From contig NC_010162.1 of the NCBI RefSeq assembly GCF_000067165.1, forward strand, positions 9,245,001-9,309,000: DNA of 64,000 bases. Reading direction: 5' to 3'. A program made the position numbers and the translations under genes. The first letter of the stretch is position 1; every line of letters begins with the position of its first letter. This DNA comes from Sorangium cellulosum So ce56 (GTDB lineage: Bacteria > Myxococcota_A > Polyangia > Polyangiales > Polyangiaceae). The notes under the pieces are model-generated. The model was given only the letters and a program-made list of their open reading frames with translations. It ran no database searches and was not told the origin of the DNA. Shown here in pieces: positions 45,864 to 54,782 of this stretch.

Positions 45864-47030
45864 CTACGTGGCGCCCAGGAGCGCGGGCCTCGAGGAGCGC
45901 GCGGACAGCCGCCGCGCCTCCAGCTCCTCCGCGACGCCGTGGATGGCGGCCTCGACGCGCTCGAGCGTCTCCTCGCTCATCCGGCCGTGCAGGGGCAGGC
46001 AGACCTGGCCCGCGCAGAGCCGGTCCGTGTTCGGGAGGACGAGGCCCGCGGGGGAGCAGTCCAGCGCGTGCAGGGGCGGGTAGAAATACCGGCGCGCCTC
46101 GACGCCGCGCCGCGCGAAGGCCGCGATGACGTCGTCGATCGGGGCGTCGATCAGCCCGACGCCGAGGTTCTGCCCGTTGGGGTTCACGCCCGGCGGGATG
46201 CGCTGGGTGCGGTACAGCTGCGGGTGCCGCGACAGGGCCGCGCGCAGCCGGTCGAGGTACGTCCGCCTGCGGGCCAGCGCCTCCGGGAGCCGGCGGAGCG
46301 ACGAGAGCGCCAGGGCGGCGCGCAGCTCGTCCAGCTTGGCGTTCATCCCCGGGACCGACGCCGAGAGCGGCTGCGCGAGCCCGTGGTTGCGCAGCCGGCG
46401 CATCGCCGCGCTCACCTCGCGGTCCGGCGAGACGACCACGCCGCCCTCCGCGGCAACGAGGACCTTGGTGGCGTGCAGCGAGTAGGTCGTCGCGGTGAGG
46501 AGCGCCTCGGCCTCCCGGCTCGCGGTCTCGGTGCCCATGCCGTGCGCGTTGTCGTAGATCACGGCCGCGCCCGCGCCGCGGGCCTCGCGCGCGATGGCGG
46601 CCAGATCGGGCGGGACGCCGAACACGTTGACCGGGAGGACCAGCGTCGCGCCGTGCTCCGCGAGCAGGCGGCGCAGGTGCCCCGGATCCAGCGTCCAGGT
46701 CTCCGGGTCGATGTCGCAGAAGACCGGCTCGAAGCCCGCGTGCACCGCGGCGTTGAGCGTCGCGATGAAGGTGAAGGCCGGGAGGATCGCCTTGCCCCGC
46801 CGCACCGCCGCGGCCTCGATGGCGAGGCTGATCGCGACGGCGCCGTTCGAGACGGCCACGGCCTCCTGGACGCCGAGGAACGCCGCGATCGCCCGCTCGA
46901 AGCCCTCGGCGAGCGGGCCGCCGTTGCTGAGCCGCCCCGAGCGCAGGACGTCGGCGATCTGCGCCGCGATCGCGTCCGGCTCGTCCACCTGCGGCGAGAC
47001 CATGGGGATGAAGGGTCGCTGGTCGCTCAT
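45864..47030 (-). CDS. DegT/DnrJ/EryC1-family aminotransferase
   Basis: The 388-residue protein matches the sugar aminotransferase family. The PLP-binding residues are visible: GAVAI near 63-67, Asp160 in IYDNAHG, and Lys189 in TYSLHATK, the Schiff-base lysine, where the family consensus is S-x-x-x-K. The start PFIPMVSPQVDEPDAIAAQI is the usual entry of such enzymes. They convert keto-sugar nucleotides to amino sugars. The ATG at 47030 overlaps the stop of the WecG/TagA gene by 4 bases. It probably supplies an amino sugar for the polysaccharide built here; the substrate is not known. Confidence 0.92.
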   Translation of the reverse strand: MSDQRPFIPMVSPQVDEPDAIAAQIADVLRSGRLSNGGPLAEGFERAIAAFLGVQEAVAVSNGAVAISLAIEAAAVRRGKAILPAFTFIATLNAAVHAGFEPVFCDIDPETWTLDPGHLRRLLAEHGATLVLPVNVFGVPPDLAAIAREARGAGAAVIYDNAHGMGTETASREAEALLTATTYSLHATKVLVAAEGGVVVSPDREVSAAMRRLRNHGLAQPLSASVPGMNAKLDELRAALALSSLRRLPEALARRRTYLDRLRAALSRHPQLYRTQRIPPGVNPNGQNLGVGLIDAPIDDVIAAFARRGVEARRYFYPPLHALDCSPAGLVLPNTDRLCAGQVCLPLHGRMSEETLERVEAAIHGVAEELEARRLSARSSRPALLGAT

Positions 47031-47806
47031 GCTTGTCTCTCCGGGCGTAGGCGCTGGTGGACGACGCGGCCGATGAACTCCGGGATGCCGAGCAGGTACC
47101 GCCGCCAGAGCCGCCGCGGCTCGACCGCCAGGCGGTAGAGCCACTGGACGTGGCTCCGGCGCACCCACTCGGGCGGGTACGCGACGGCGCCCGCCACCTG
47201 ATCCAGCAGCCCCCCCATACACCAGGTGGCGCGCACCTGGAGCGCCGCGAGGTGCTGGCTCACCCAGAGCTCCTGCTTGGGCGGGCCAAGGCCGACGATG
47301 AGCAGCGCGGCGCCCGATCCGTTGATCTGCCGGACCACCGCCGCCTCCTCCTCGGGGGCGAAGTACCCGTGGTGAACGCCGGCGATCCGGAGCCCCGGGC
47401 GCTCCGCGACCAGGCGGCGCGCGACCTCGTCGGCGATCCCGGGCGCGCCGCCGAGCAGGAAGACCGAGGCCCCGCGCTCGGCGCAGAGGTCGACGATCCG
47501 GCCCAGCTCGATCGGGCCCACGTTGATCCGCTCCGGGCACGGCCCGCCCAGCAGGCGCGCCGCCCAGACCACCCCGATGCCGTCGGCGTACACGACGTCG
47601 GCCCGGGAAACGGAGGCACGGTACGGCGACTCGCGCGCCGCCAGCGTGGCGCAGTACGCGTTGACGTAGGTGTAGTAGTCGGGCCTCTCGCGCTCCGCCC
47701 GCAAGGCCTCGTCCAGGCGGCGCAGCAGCTGCTCGAAGGAGAGCCGCGCGACGGGGACGCCGAGGACGTCGACCCGGGGCGCGATCGAGGGCGCACCGAC
47801 GGTCAT
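47027..47806 (-). CDS. WecG/TagA/CpsF-family glycosyltransferase
   Basis: The 259-residue protein fits the GT26 family. Motifs are YYTYVNAYCATLAARESPYR, DVVYADGIGVVWAARLLGG with the acidic D-G pair near residue 75, and the C-terminal GLGPPKQELWVSQHLAAL and RSHVQWLYRLAVEPRRLWRR, all standard for this family. These membrane-associated enzymes transfer N-acetylmannosamine or ManNAc uronate to a lipid-linked sugar in polysaccharide or teichoic-acid synthesis. It overlaps both neighbours (radical SAM upstream, aminotransferase downstream) by 4 bases, showing strict co-translation. The acceptor here is unknown. Confidence 0.93.
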   Translation of the reverse strand: MTVGAPSIAPRVDVLGVPVARLSFEQLLRRLDEALRAERERPDYYTYVNAYCATLAARESPYRASVSRADVVYADGIGVVWAARLLGGPCPERINVGPIELGRIVDLCAERGASVFLLGGAPGIADEVARRLVAERPGLRIAGVHHGYFAPEEEAAVVRQINGSGAALLIVGLGPPKQELWVSQHLAALQVRATWCMGGLLDQVAGAVAYPPEWVRRSHVQWLYRLAVEPRRLWRRYLLGIPEFIGRVVHQRLRPERQA

Positions 47807-49218
47807 GCCTCTCCCCTGGCCGGCGCCACCTTGTCCTGCGCGCTGATGAACGCGCGAGGATCGCTGACCGGGGCGCGATCGAGGACGGGCCGCGCCTCGT
47901 CGGTGCCGAACATCGCGACGTAGTCGCCGTGGAACCCGTCGCAGATGTCGCGGAGCGCGCAGCGCTGGCACCCCGCGCCCTTCTGGTAGCCGTTGTGCTC
48001 GACGCGGTTCAGCGCGTCGTGGCGGTAGGCGGCGTCGCGATCCCCGCGGCGGCGGAAGAGCCGGTAGGACAGCCCTTCCAGCTTCCTCATCACGGGGCCG
48101 AGCCGCGGGTCCGTGTCCGCGCGGAGCATCCGGCCCCGGAGGTCGATCGCGTCCGCCAGGCGGAGGAGCGGCTGCCGGAGCCGGCCGAGGCGGGGCCGCG
48201 CGCCGAGCGGGACGGGCGGCGACACCGCGCCGGCCCGCATCCGCTGCGGGCCCTTGTTGGTCCACGTCCAGCTCGCGAAATCCCACTCGTGCGGGTCGTA
48301 CGAGAGCTGCTGGTAGTTGTACACCGACGGCCAGTGGCGCTCGGGGACGATGCAGTGGGGCAGGTACCGGACGTTCGCCTCCACGCCGGCCTGCGCGAGC
48401 ACGTCCAGGGCCTCGTCGAGCGGGCCCCGCAGGTCGCCATAACGAGGCACGTTCTCCGCGGTGCGGGCGCCTTCCTTGCGCTGATCCGCGAACGGGTTGA
48501 AGGCGAGGAAGTTGACGGCGCGCGCCCCCAGCTCCACCGAGAGCCTCGCGATCGCCGGGAGCTGCGGCACCGCGAGCTTCGACATCACGCAGTTCACGCG
48601 GAACGGCACGTCGAGCGCGATGAGGTGGTTCAGCGCGCGCATCTGGCGCACGTGCGCGCCGCTCACGCCCACGGCCAGGTCGTGCGCCTTGCCGAGCCCC
48701 TGGACGCTGACAAGGAAGTCGGCGACGCCGGAGTCCTTGAACTGCTGCGCCTTGTCGCGCTTGTCGAGCACCAGCGCGTTCGTGATGAGCGTCGGCGCGA
48801 GGCCGATCCCGGCGCAGTACTTGATCAGCGCATGGATGTCGCGCCAGATGGTCGGCTCGCCGCCCTGGATGTCGATCGCGTCGTTCCCGTAGAACTCGAC
48901 GAGGGTCCGGCAGATCTCCTGCGCCTTCTCCAGCGACATGAACGGGTGCTCGGGGTGCTCCTTGTCCTCGATCCGATCGAGGAAGTAGCAGAAGTGGCAG
49001 CGCAGGTTGCACGTCTGCCCGAGCCACAGCACGCCGCGGCGCGTGAGCTCCCGGGTCCGGCCGTGGGGCCGCGGCGCGGCGGCCGGGCGCGTGGCCGGCA
49101 CCGCCAGGGCGCGGGCTCGCTCGAGCAGGATCTCCGGCGGCTCGATGTCCGCCGAGACCAGCGACTCCTTTCGCCTGAGCTGCACCAACGAAACGTTGCC
49201 ATCCGTGCTGGTCTTCAC
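47803..49218 (-). CDS. Radical SAM enzyme of the polysaccharide locus
   Basis: The GTG at 49218 (with a GGAGAGGA ribosome site) gives a 471-residue protein. The radical SAM cluster motif is CNLRCHFC (Cys70, Cys74, Cys77), followed by the GGEPT-type SAM motif (DIQGGEPTIWRDIHALI, about 115-131). The C-terminal part has CQRCALRDICDG (near 430), a SPASM-like or Twitch-like auxiliary cysteine set. A long N-terminal extension (about 60 residues) is unusual. The enzyme makes a carbon-centred radical from S-adenosylmethionine; the substrate could be a sugar nucleotide, a lipid-linked glycan or a protein. It is the first gene of an overlapping operon with WecG and DegT. Its specific role is not known. 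Confidence 0.9.
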   Translation of the reverse strand: MKTSTDGNVSLVQLRRKESLVSADIEPPEILLERARALAVPATRPAAAPRPHGRTRELTRRGVLWLGQTCNLRCHFCYFLDRIEDKEHPEHPFMSLEKAQEICRTLVEFYGNDAIDIQGGEPTIWRDIHALIKYCAGIGLAPTLITNALVLDKRDKAQQFKDSGVADFLVSVQGLGKAHDLAVGVSGAHVRQMRALNHLIALDVPFRVNCVMSKLAVPQLPAIARLSVELGARAVNFLAFNPFADQRKEGARTAENVPRYGDLRGPLDEALDVLAQAGVEANVRYLPHCIVPERHWPSVYNYQQLSYDPHEWDFASWTWTNKGPQRMRAGAVSPPVPLGARPRLGRLRQPLLRLADAIDLRGRMLRADTDPRLGPVMRKLEGLSYRLFRRRGDRDAAYRHDALNRVEHNGYQKGAGCQRCALRDICDGFHGDYVAMFGTDEARPVLDRAPVSDPRAFISAQDKVAPARGEA

Positions 49219-49370
49219 GTGGTCCTCTCCTCGATTGGATCCTTCACGTGAGGCGCGGCGCCCCGCCGCTCCACGTGACCGCTGACGGGAAGTTGAACCG
49301 CACCGCGATCGGGGCGATAGGGGAGCGGCATGCGCGCGCGGCGACCTCCGGAGAAGGATCTCCTCCATCC

Positions 49371-50636
49371 ATGACGTCGTCGGCGCTCCGCGAGGACGCC
49401 CCGCCGCCGGCGAGGCGAAGCGTCTCGGGCAGCATGGCGCTGAAGACCGCGAGCGATCTCGTCTCGCGCGGCGTCCGCATGCTCCTCGCCGTCGTCGCCG
49501 CGCGGCTCCTGGGGCCCGCGGGCTTCGGCGACTACAGCTACGCCTTCGCCGTGGGCTTCCTGCTCGGCGAGCTCGCGGACCTCGGCCTGCACCTGTTCAT
49601 CGCGCGCGAGGTGGCCCGCGATCCCGGCGCGCCCATCGGCGCGCTCGTGCGCCTCAAGCTCGCCGTGACGCTGGCCGCCGGCGCCGTCGGCCTCGTGGTC
49701 GGCCTCCTCGCGGGCGCGGCCTCGCCACGCCGGACGCTCGTGTGGCTGCTGACGGCCGCCTGGCTGATGGCCTCGTTCGTCGAGATGCTCAACCAGGTGT
49801 TCCGCGGGCACCAGCGGATGGAGCGCGAGGTGGCGGTCGCGGTCACCATGGCCATCACGTCCTTCGGGCTGGGGACGGGCGCGCTGCTCTCGGGGCTCGG
49901 CGCGCTCGGCCTGGCGTGGGCCCTCGTCGCGGGCCACCTGGTCGCCCTCGCGCTGGCCCTGGCCCTCGCCGCCCAGCTCCTCGATCGCCGGCAGTGGTCC
50001 AGCGAGGGCGCGGCGCTGCCGCAGGGCTTCCTCCGTGAGGCCGGGCCGCTCGCGGTGGTGATGCTCGCCAGCCCCCTCTACTTCCAGCTCGATCTCCTGA
50101 TGCTGGGCTGGATGAGCACCCCCCACGCGGTCGGCGACATGAGCGCGGTCCAGCGCATGATCGGCGGCGCCATGATGCTGCCGGGCGTCGTGCGCGCGGC
50201 GGTCTTCCCCGCCTTCGTCGCCAGCCGCTCCGCGAGTGCCCGCAGGCGCCTCGCCACGCTCACCTTCGTCGGGCTCATGGCCGCGGGCGCGCTCATGAGC
50301 GCCGTTGTGTGGTGGATGGGCGGGCCGCTCGTCCGGCTCGTGTTCGGCCCCGACTACGCGAGCGCCGTGCTGCCGCTGCAGCTCCTGACCACGGCGCTCG
50401 TGTGGATGGTGCCGGAGCTCGCCATCGGCCCGATGCTCTTCGCCGCGGGCCAGCAGCGCCCGTACGCGGCCCTCTGGACGGCCACCGTGCTCCTCATCGC
50501 GGCCGGGGACCTGTGGGCGGTGCCCGCGCACGGCGCCGCCGGCGCGGCCGCGGTGAAGCTCGTCGTCACGCTCGGCCTGGTGGCCGGCGAGGTGATCGTC
50601 CTCTTTCGCGTCAGGGACCACCTCGGGGCCTCCTGA
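49371..50636 (+). CDS. Wzx-like polysaccharide flippase
   Basis: The 421-residue protein has a MATE/MOP flippase pattern with about twelve to fourteen helices. The first (ALKTASDLVSRGVRMLLAVV, then AARLLGPAGFGDYSYAFAVG) carries the Wzx-type arrangement of charged and glycine residues, and later LYFQLDLLMLGWMSTPHAVG and QRMIGGAMMLPGVVRAAVFP agree with the family. Such proteins move lipid-linked repeat units across the inner membrane. The ATG at 49371 is chosen because the first helix follows about 25 residues later. It diverges from the radical SAM/WecG/DegT operon and is convergent with the sugar transferase, so it forms part of the same locus on the opposite strand. Confidence 0.9.
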   Translation: MTSSALREDAPPPARRSVSGSMALKTASDLVSRGVRMLLAVVAARLLGPAGFGDYSYAFAVGFLLGELADLGLHLFIAREVARDPGAPIGALVRLKLAVTLAAGAVGLVVGLLAGAASPRRTLVWLLTAAWLMASFVEMLNQVFRGHQRMEREVAVAVTMAITSFGLGTGALLSGLGALGLAWALVAGHLVALALALALAAQLLDRRQWSSEGAALPQGFLREAGPLAVVMLASPLYFQLDLLMLGWMSTPHAVGDMSAVQRMIGGAMMLPGVVRAAVFPAFVASRSASARRRLATLTFVGLMAAGALMSAVVWWMGGPLVRLVFGPDYASAVLPLQLLTTALVWMVPELAIGPMLFAAGQQRPYAALWTATVLLIAAGDLWAVPAHGAAGAAAVKLVVTLGLVAGEVIVLFRVRDHLGAS

Positions 50637-50688
50637 GCGGCCGGGGAGCGGTCCTTTCACGGCGTCGTCGATCGCCCGGCGCACGGCG

Positions 50689-51576
50689 TCAGTAGCTCCC
50701 CACGCCGAAGAGCATGCGCAGCGGCGTGATCGCCATGATCTTCAGGTCGCCCCAGAAGCTGGCGTTCGCCAGGTAGTAGATGTCGAGGATGACGCTCTGG
50801 TCGAAGGTCACCTGGTTGCGCGCCACGACCTGCCACAGGCCGGTGATCCCGGGCCGGCCTTCGGTCCGGAGGCGGTGCCACGGCTTGAGCGCGTCGAACT
50901 CCGCCATCGGATAGGGCCTCGGCCCCACGAGGGCCATGTCGCCCGTGAGGACGTGGAGGAGCTGGGGGATCTCGTCGAGGCACAGCCAGCGCAGGACGCC
51001 GCCCAGCCGCGTGACGCGCGGATCCCTCGGGTCCTTGGGGATGACGACCCCGTCATCGCGCACGAAGCCGGGGATCTCGCCGCGGATGACCGAGAGCCGC
51101 GCGGCGTCGCCCCTGTCCTCGCCGTCCCGGCGCTGCGTCCGCATCGTCCGGTACTTGAAGAACCGGAACGGCTTCCCGCGCAGCCCTGCGCGCGGGGCGA
51201 TGTGGAACGGCCCGCCCGGGGACTCGAGGTGGATCAGCAGCGCGATCGTCAGCCACAGCGGCGCGCCCCCGAGCAGCACCGACAGGGCCACGAGCCTCTC
51301 GACGGCCCGGGTGGCCGCGGCGTCGAGGCCACCCCGCTCGCCCGAGCCGAACCGGACCACCGGGAGCCCGTCCGCGGTCCGCTCCGACAGGCCGAGGCGC
51401 TCCGCGAGCCACTCGAGGTCCCGCGAGGCGATCGCGACCGCCTGCCCCCGCCCGCGCGCCTGCCGCAACACCTCCCCCACCGCGTCGAGGCCCTCGACGA
51501 CGACGGGCGCGCCCGGATCGAGCGGAGGAGGCGGCGCGGTTGCACCCTGAGGGAAGGACGTCGTTGCACAGGTCAA
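50689..51576 (-). CDS. Polyprenyl phosphate sugar (phosphoglycosyl) transferase
   Basis: The 295-residue enzyme begins at a TTG at 51576, supported by an AGGAGG site 5 bases upstream. Residues about 1-90 form an atypical soluble region (GEVLRQARGRGQAVAIASRD) not seen in small PglC-like proteins. A hydrophobic segment (VALSVLLGGAPLWLTIALLI, about 96-115) precedes the catalytic domain with FKYRTM (140-145), the catalytic-type LDEIPQLLHVLTGDMALVGP (200-219) and a TEGRPGITGLWQV ending, all WcaJ/PglC hallmarks. Such enzymes transfer a sugar-1-phosphate to undecaprenyl phosphate, starting the repeat unit. It is therefore the likely initiating enzyme of this polysaccharide. Confidence 0.93.
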   Translation of the reverse strand: MTCATTSFPQGATAPPPPLDPGAPVVVEGLDAVGEVLRQARGRGQAVAIASRDLEWLAERLGLSERTADGLPVVRFGSGERGGLDAAATRAVERLVALSVLLGGAPLWLTIALLIHLESPGGPFHIAPRAGLRGKPFRFFKYRTMRTQRRDGEDRGDAARLSVIRGEIPGFVRDDGVVIPKDPRDPRVTRLGGVLRWLCLDEIPQLLHVLTGDMALVGPRPYPMAEFDALKPWHRLRTEGRPGITGLWQVVARNQVTFDQSVILDIYYLANASFWGDLKIMAITPLRMLFGVGSY

Positions 51577-51637
51577 GAAAACCTCCTGGTGGTCTCCGGT
51601 CCGGCGTCGCGGCGGTCCCCCGCCCTGCCGTCTCGCC

Positions 51638-52435
51638 TCAGCCCTCTCTCAGCTGCTCCCCGAACGCCCGGCGCGTCCGCCACCGCGCCCACGCCGGAAA
51701 GAGCTCCCCCACCACGCTGCGGAGGCGGAGCCGCAGCGGAGCGCCGCCCTGCGCCCGCGGCGCGCGCCAGAGCGCGGCCACGCTCTCGGCGACCCGCTCC
51801 ACCGGGACGCCGCCGTCGTGCGGCCGGGACACCGAGCCCCGGCGCCGCCGCTCGTCCTCGTGCAGGCCCGTGTCCACCCACCCGGGGTGCACCTGGGAGA
51901 CCCGGATCCCCCGGGGCGCGAGCTCGAGCTCGAGCGCGTCGCTCAGCCCGCGGACGGCGAACTTCGTGGCGCAGTAGACGCTCTTCATGGGCACGGCGCG
52001 GAACGAGACCTCGGAGCCGACGTTGATGATGTGGCCGCCGCCGTCCCCCATCGCCTGCGCCGCGTGCCGGCATCCCAGGATGACGCCGAGGAGGTTGGTG
52101 CGGACGATCGCCTCGACCTCCTCGAGCGCCATCTCGTCGAGGCGCCCGTAGCCCTCCCGGGCGGCGTTGTTGACGACGACGTCGATCCCGCCGAGGAACG
52201 CGCGCGCCGCGCCGAAGAAGGCGCGCTGGGAGGCGTCGTCGCCGACGTCCACCGCGCCCGTGCCGAGCCGGCCAGCGCCCTCGGGCGCGGCGCCCTGCTG
52301 CAACGCGAGGAGCGCGCGCTCGTCCCGCGCGCCGGCGAACACCCGGTGCCCCTCCGCGAGCGCGCGCGCGACGATGGCCCGCCCGATCCCGCGCGAGCCG
52401 CCGAGCACGACGATGGCGAGCGTCCGCTCAGGCAC
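51638..52435 (-). CDS. Classical short-chain dehydrogenase/reductase
   Basis: The 265-residue protein shows the SDR features: GGSRGIG (12-18) for NAD(P) binding, VDVGDD (62-67), NNA (89-91), Ser141 and the catalytic pair Tyr154/Lys158 in YCATK. After this the protein has an unusual C-terminal extension of about 75 residues with RRRRGSVSRPHDGGVP, APRAQGGAPLRLRLRS and a WARWRTRRAF end. Its ATG overlaps the end of the second radical SAM gene by 8 bases, so both belong to one operon. It may oxidise or reduce a sugar or lipid precursor. Substrate is not deducible. Confidence 0.92.
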   Translation of the reverse strand: MPERTLAIVVLGGSRGIGRAIVARALAEGHRVFAGARDERALLALQQGAAPEGAGRLGTGAVDVGDDASQRAFFGAARAFLGGIDVVVNNAAREGYGRLDEMALEEVEAIVRTNLLGVILGCRHAAQAMGDGGGHIINVGSEVSFRAVPMKSVYCATKFAVRGLSDALELELAPRGIRVSQVHPGWVDTGLHEDERRRRGSVSRPHDGGVPVERVAESVAALWRAPRAQGGAPLRLRLRSVVGELFPAWARWRTRRAFGEQLREG

Positions 52436-53489
52436 GCGCGACCCGCGCCAGCAGATCTCGCCCCAGGCTGCGCGCGAGGAGCCGCTCGCTGCTCACGAGG
52501 TGCTGCTGGTTGAGCCACGGCGCCGCGCAGGCGAAGCAGCCGTGATCGCGCAGGTGCTCCCACGCGGCCCGGACGCCGACCTCGAGCACGCTCCTGGCCG
52601 GGAAGTCCGCGAGCCGCTGGTTGCACGGGTACATGCGGCCGTCGCCGTCGATGAAGGCGTAGTACCGGCCCGCGCTGCACGGCAGGTACTCGAAGCGCTC
52701 CCGCCGCTCCTCCCGGGTGACGCGATCCCCGCCGTGGTGCTGCCACCAGCGCGCCATGTTCTCCCAGACGCGCTCGCGGAAGACCATCGGCGCCCCCCGG
52801 CGCTTGTGATCGAGCAGCGCGTCCGCCAGGGCCTGCCGCTCGCCCGCGTCGAGGGAGTTGTCGCCGTGCATGCGCAGCTGCCGATCGGACTGCGGGGCGT
52901 AGGTCATGACGACCTCGAGCCGCGCGCCGAAGCGGCCCGCCAGCTCGAGGAGCCAGGGCACCTGGTCCTTGTTCCGGCGGTTCAGCACCGCCTTCACGAT
53001 GCGCGGAATGCCGCGCGCCTGGCACGCCTCGAGCGCGGCCATGGCCACGGCGAAGGTCCCCTGACCGCGGTTCAGATCGTTAATCGGCTCCGGACCGTCG
53101 ACGCTCACGACGATCGAGCTCAGGCTGGCGAGCTCATCCACGCGCTCCTTGACGCGGAATCCGCTGGTGACCATTCCCACCGAGATCCCTCGGCTCACCG
53201 CCCGCTCGACGATGCGGCCAATGGATTTGTGCAGCATCGGCTCGCCGCCCGTGAGCGTCAGGACCGCCGTCCCCAGCGCCGCCGCCTCGTCCACGATCGC
53301 GAACAGCTGCTCGACCTTGAGCTGTCCGATGTCGTCGTGCCGGTGGTGGTAGTCGCCGTAGCAGTACTCGCAGCTCAGGTGGCATCGGTTGGTGACGCAC
53401 ACATCCACCCAGATGGGACGTGCTTCGCGGGCGAGCTTTGCGCGGACGAGCGAGCCCAGGTAACGAGGTGAGCGGTGCACGCGCTGCAT
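52428..53489 (-). CDS. Radical SAM enzyme with C-terminal SPASM-like cysteines
   Basis: The preferred ATG at 53489 (MQRVHRSPRYLGSLVRAKLA) gives 353 residues; the frame stays open to 53567. The cluster motif is CHLSCEYC (Cys36, Cys40, Cys43), with TLTGGEPMLHKS as the SAM motif (near 80), and VMTYAP later. The C-terminus has LPCSAGRYYAFIDGDGRMYP with CNQR, then DHGCFACAAPW, which matches a SPASM-type auxiliary cluster region. SPASM enzymes often modify peptides, but also other substrates. It is the first gene of an operon with the SDR and shares a divergent promoter region with the epimerase. Two radical SAM enzymes in one glycan locus is unusual. Confidence 0.9.
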   Translation of the reverse strand: MQRVHRSPRYLGSLVRAKLAREARPIWVDVCVTNRCHLSCEYCYGDYHHRHDDIGQLKVEQLFAIVDEAAALGTAVLTLTGGEPMLHKSIGRIVERAVSRGISVGMVTSGFRVKERVDELASLSSIVVSVDGPEPINDLNRGQGTFAVAMAALEACQARGIPRIVKAVLNRRNKDQVPWLLELAGRFGARLEVVMTYAPQSDRQLRMHGDNSLDAGERQALADALLDHKRRGAPMVFRERVWENMARWWQHHGGDRVTREERRERFEYLPCSAGRYYAFIDGDGRMYPCNQRLADFPARSVLEVGVRAAWEHLRDHGCFACAAPWLNQQHLVSSERLLARSLGRDLLARVARA

Positions 53490-53620
53490 GATAAGGAACT
53501 CGCCTCCAGATGTCATCCGGTCTTTGTAATACCTATTTCCTATGGTAAGGAGAATTCGACCAATCACGGCGCCACGGCCCAGAGCTTTACCGAACAGCGC
53601 GTCAAGGAGGTATTTTTCCG

Positions 53621-54559
53621 ATGAGTGCGAGCAAGCGAATCCTGGTCACGGGTGGGGCTGGTTTCCTCGGGTCGCACCTCTGCGCGCGGCTCCTGGCCGA
53701 CGGGCACCACGTGATCTGCGTCGACAGCATGGTGACGGGGCGTGACGAGAACCTCGGGCCGCTGCTGAAGAACCCGCGGTTCGAGCTGCACCGCTGCGAC
53801 GTGAGCGAGCCGCTCCGCTTCGAGGTCGACCAGATCTACAACATGGCCTGCGCGGCGTCGCCCGTGAAGTACCGGGCTGATCCGGTGCACACGCTCAACA
53901 CGAACGTGTTCGGCGCGATCAACGTCCTCCGCCTGGCGCAGGAGCTGGGGGCCCGGGTCCTGCAGGCCTCCACCTCCGAGGTCTATGGCGACGCGCTCGT
54001 CCACCCGCAGCACGAGGACTACTGGGGGAACGTCAACCCCATCGGGCCTCGGGCCTGTTACGACGAGAGCAAGCGGGTCGCGGAGACGTACTTCTGGGAG
54101 TACCGCCAGACCCGCAACGTCGATACCGTCATCGTGCGCATTTTCAATACCTATGGCCCGAACATGGACCGGAACGACGGCCGGGTCATCGCCAACTTCG
54201 TGGTGAAGGCGCTGCGCGGCGAGGCGCTGGAGCTGTACGGCGGAGGCCACCGCACGCGCTCGTTCTGCTTCGTCAGCGACCTCATCGAGGGGCTGGTCCG
54301 CGTGATGAACGCCAAGGACCTGACCGGACCGGTCAACCTCGGGAATCCGGCCGAGACGAGGATGCAGGACCTCGCCGAGCTCATCATCCGCAAGACCGGC
54401 GGGCGCGCGAAGCTGACGATGAGCGATGCCCTCATCGACGATCCCCAGCGGCGCAGGCCCGACATCTCCCGGGCCACCGAGCTGCTCGGCTGGCGTCCGG
54501 TGGTGGATCTCGACTCGGGCCTCGATCGCACGATCGACTGGTTCCGCCCGCGCGTCTGA
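53621..54559 (+). CDS. NAD-dependent epimerase/dehydratase, UDP-glucuronate decarboxylase-like
   Basis: The 312-residue enzyme is an extended SDR: GGAGFLG (11-17) binds NAD, and STSEVYG (117-123) with YDESKR (147-152) supply the catalytic Ser/Thr, Tyr147 and Lys151. DSMVTGRDENL, VYGDALVHPQHEDYWGNVNP and RNDGRVIANFVVKALRGEAL agree with UDP-glucuronate decarboxylase (UXS), which makes UDP-xylose. A dTDP-glucose 4,6-dehydratase is a less likely reading because of the short length and PVNP-type motif. An AAGGAGG ribosome site lies 9 bases before the ATG, a very strong signal. It probably feeds xylose or a related pentose to this polysaccharide. Confidence 0.92.
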   Translation: MSASKRILVTGGAGFLGSHLCARLLADGHHVICVDSMVTGRDENLGPLLKNPRFELHRCDVSEPLRFEVDQIYNMACAASPVKYRADPVHTLNTNVFGAINVLRLAQELGARVLQASTSEVYGDALVHPQHEDYWGNVNPIGPRACYDESKRVAETYFWEYRQTRNVDTVIVRIFNTYGPNMDRNDGRVIANFVVKALRGEALELYGGGHRTRSFCFVSDLIEGLVRVMNAKDLTGPVNLGNPAETRMQDLAELIIRKTGGRAKLTMSDALIDDPQRRRPDISRATELLGWRPVVDLDSGLDRTIDWFRPRV

Positions 54560-54642
54560 CGTCCGGTGATGCGCGCGGGGAGCCTTCGTGGGACACGGGA
54601 TCGGCCGTACGAACACCGATCACGTGGATCGAGCGTGAAATA

Positions 54643-54712
54643 AACCGCCAAGGGCGCCAAGAGCGCCAAGAACAAAGAAAATATCTTGGCGTCCTTGGCG
54701 CCCTTGGCGGTT
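54643..54712. repeat. Long hairpin with arms of tandem CGCCAAG repeats
   Basis: Arms 54643-54671 (AACCGCCAAGGGCGCCAAGA, then GCGCCAAGA) and 54684-54712 (TCTTGGCGTCCTTGGCGCCC, then TTGGCGGTT) are inverted copies with only two mismatches over 29 bases and a 12-base AT-rich loop. Each arm is itself three copies of a CGCCAAG-type 9-mer. It lies between convergent genes (epimerase, GT2) and could terminate both, or belong to a dispersed palindromic family. The rest of 54560-54782 has no gene. Confidence 0.85.
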
Positions 54713-54782
54713 CGAAATTCTGCTCTTTTCTGGCGGGTTTGAACCGTTTGCCGCCCTGGAGGCGCCCTGCCGGGACGGGCGC

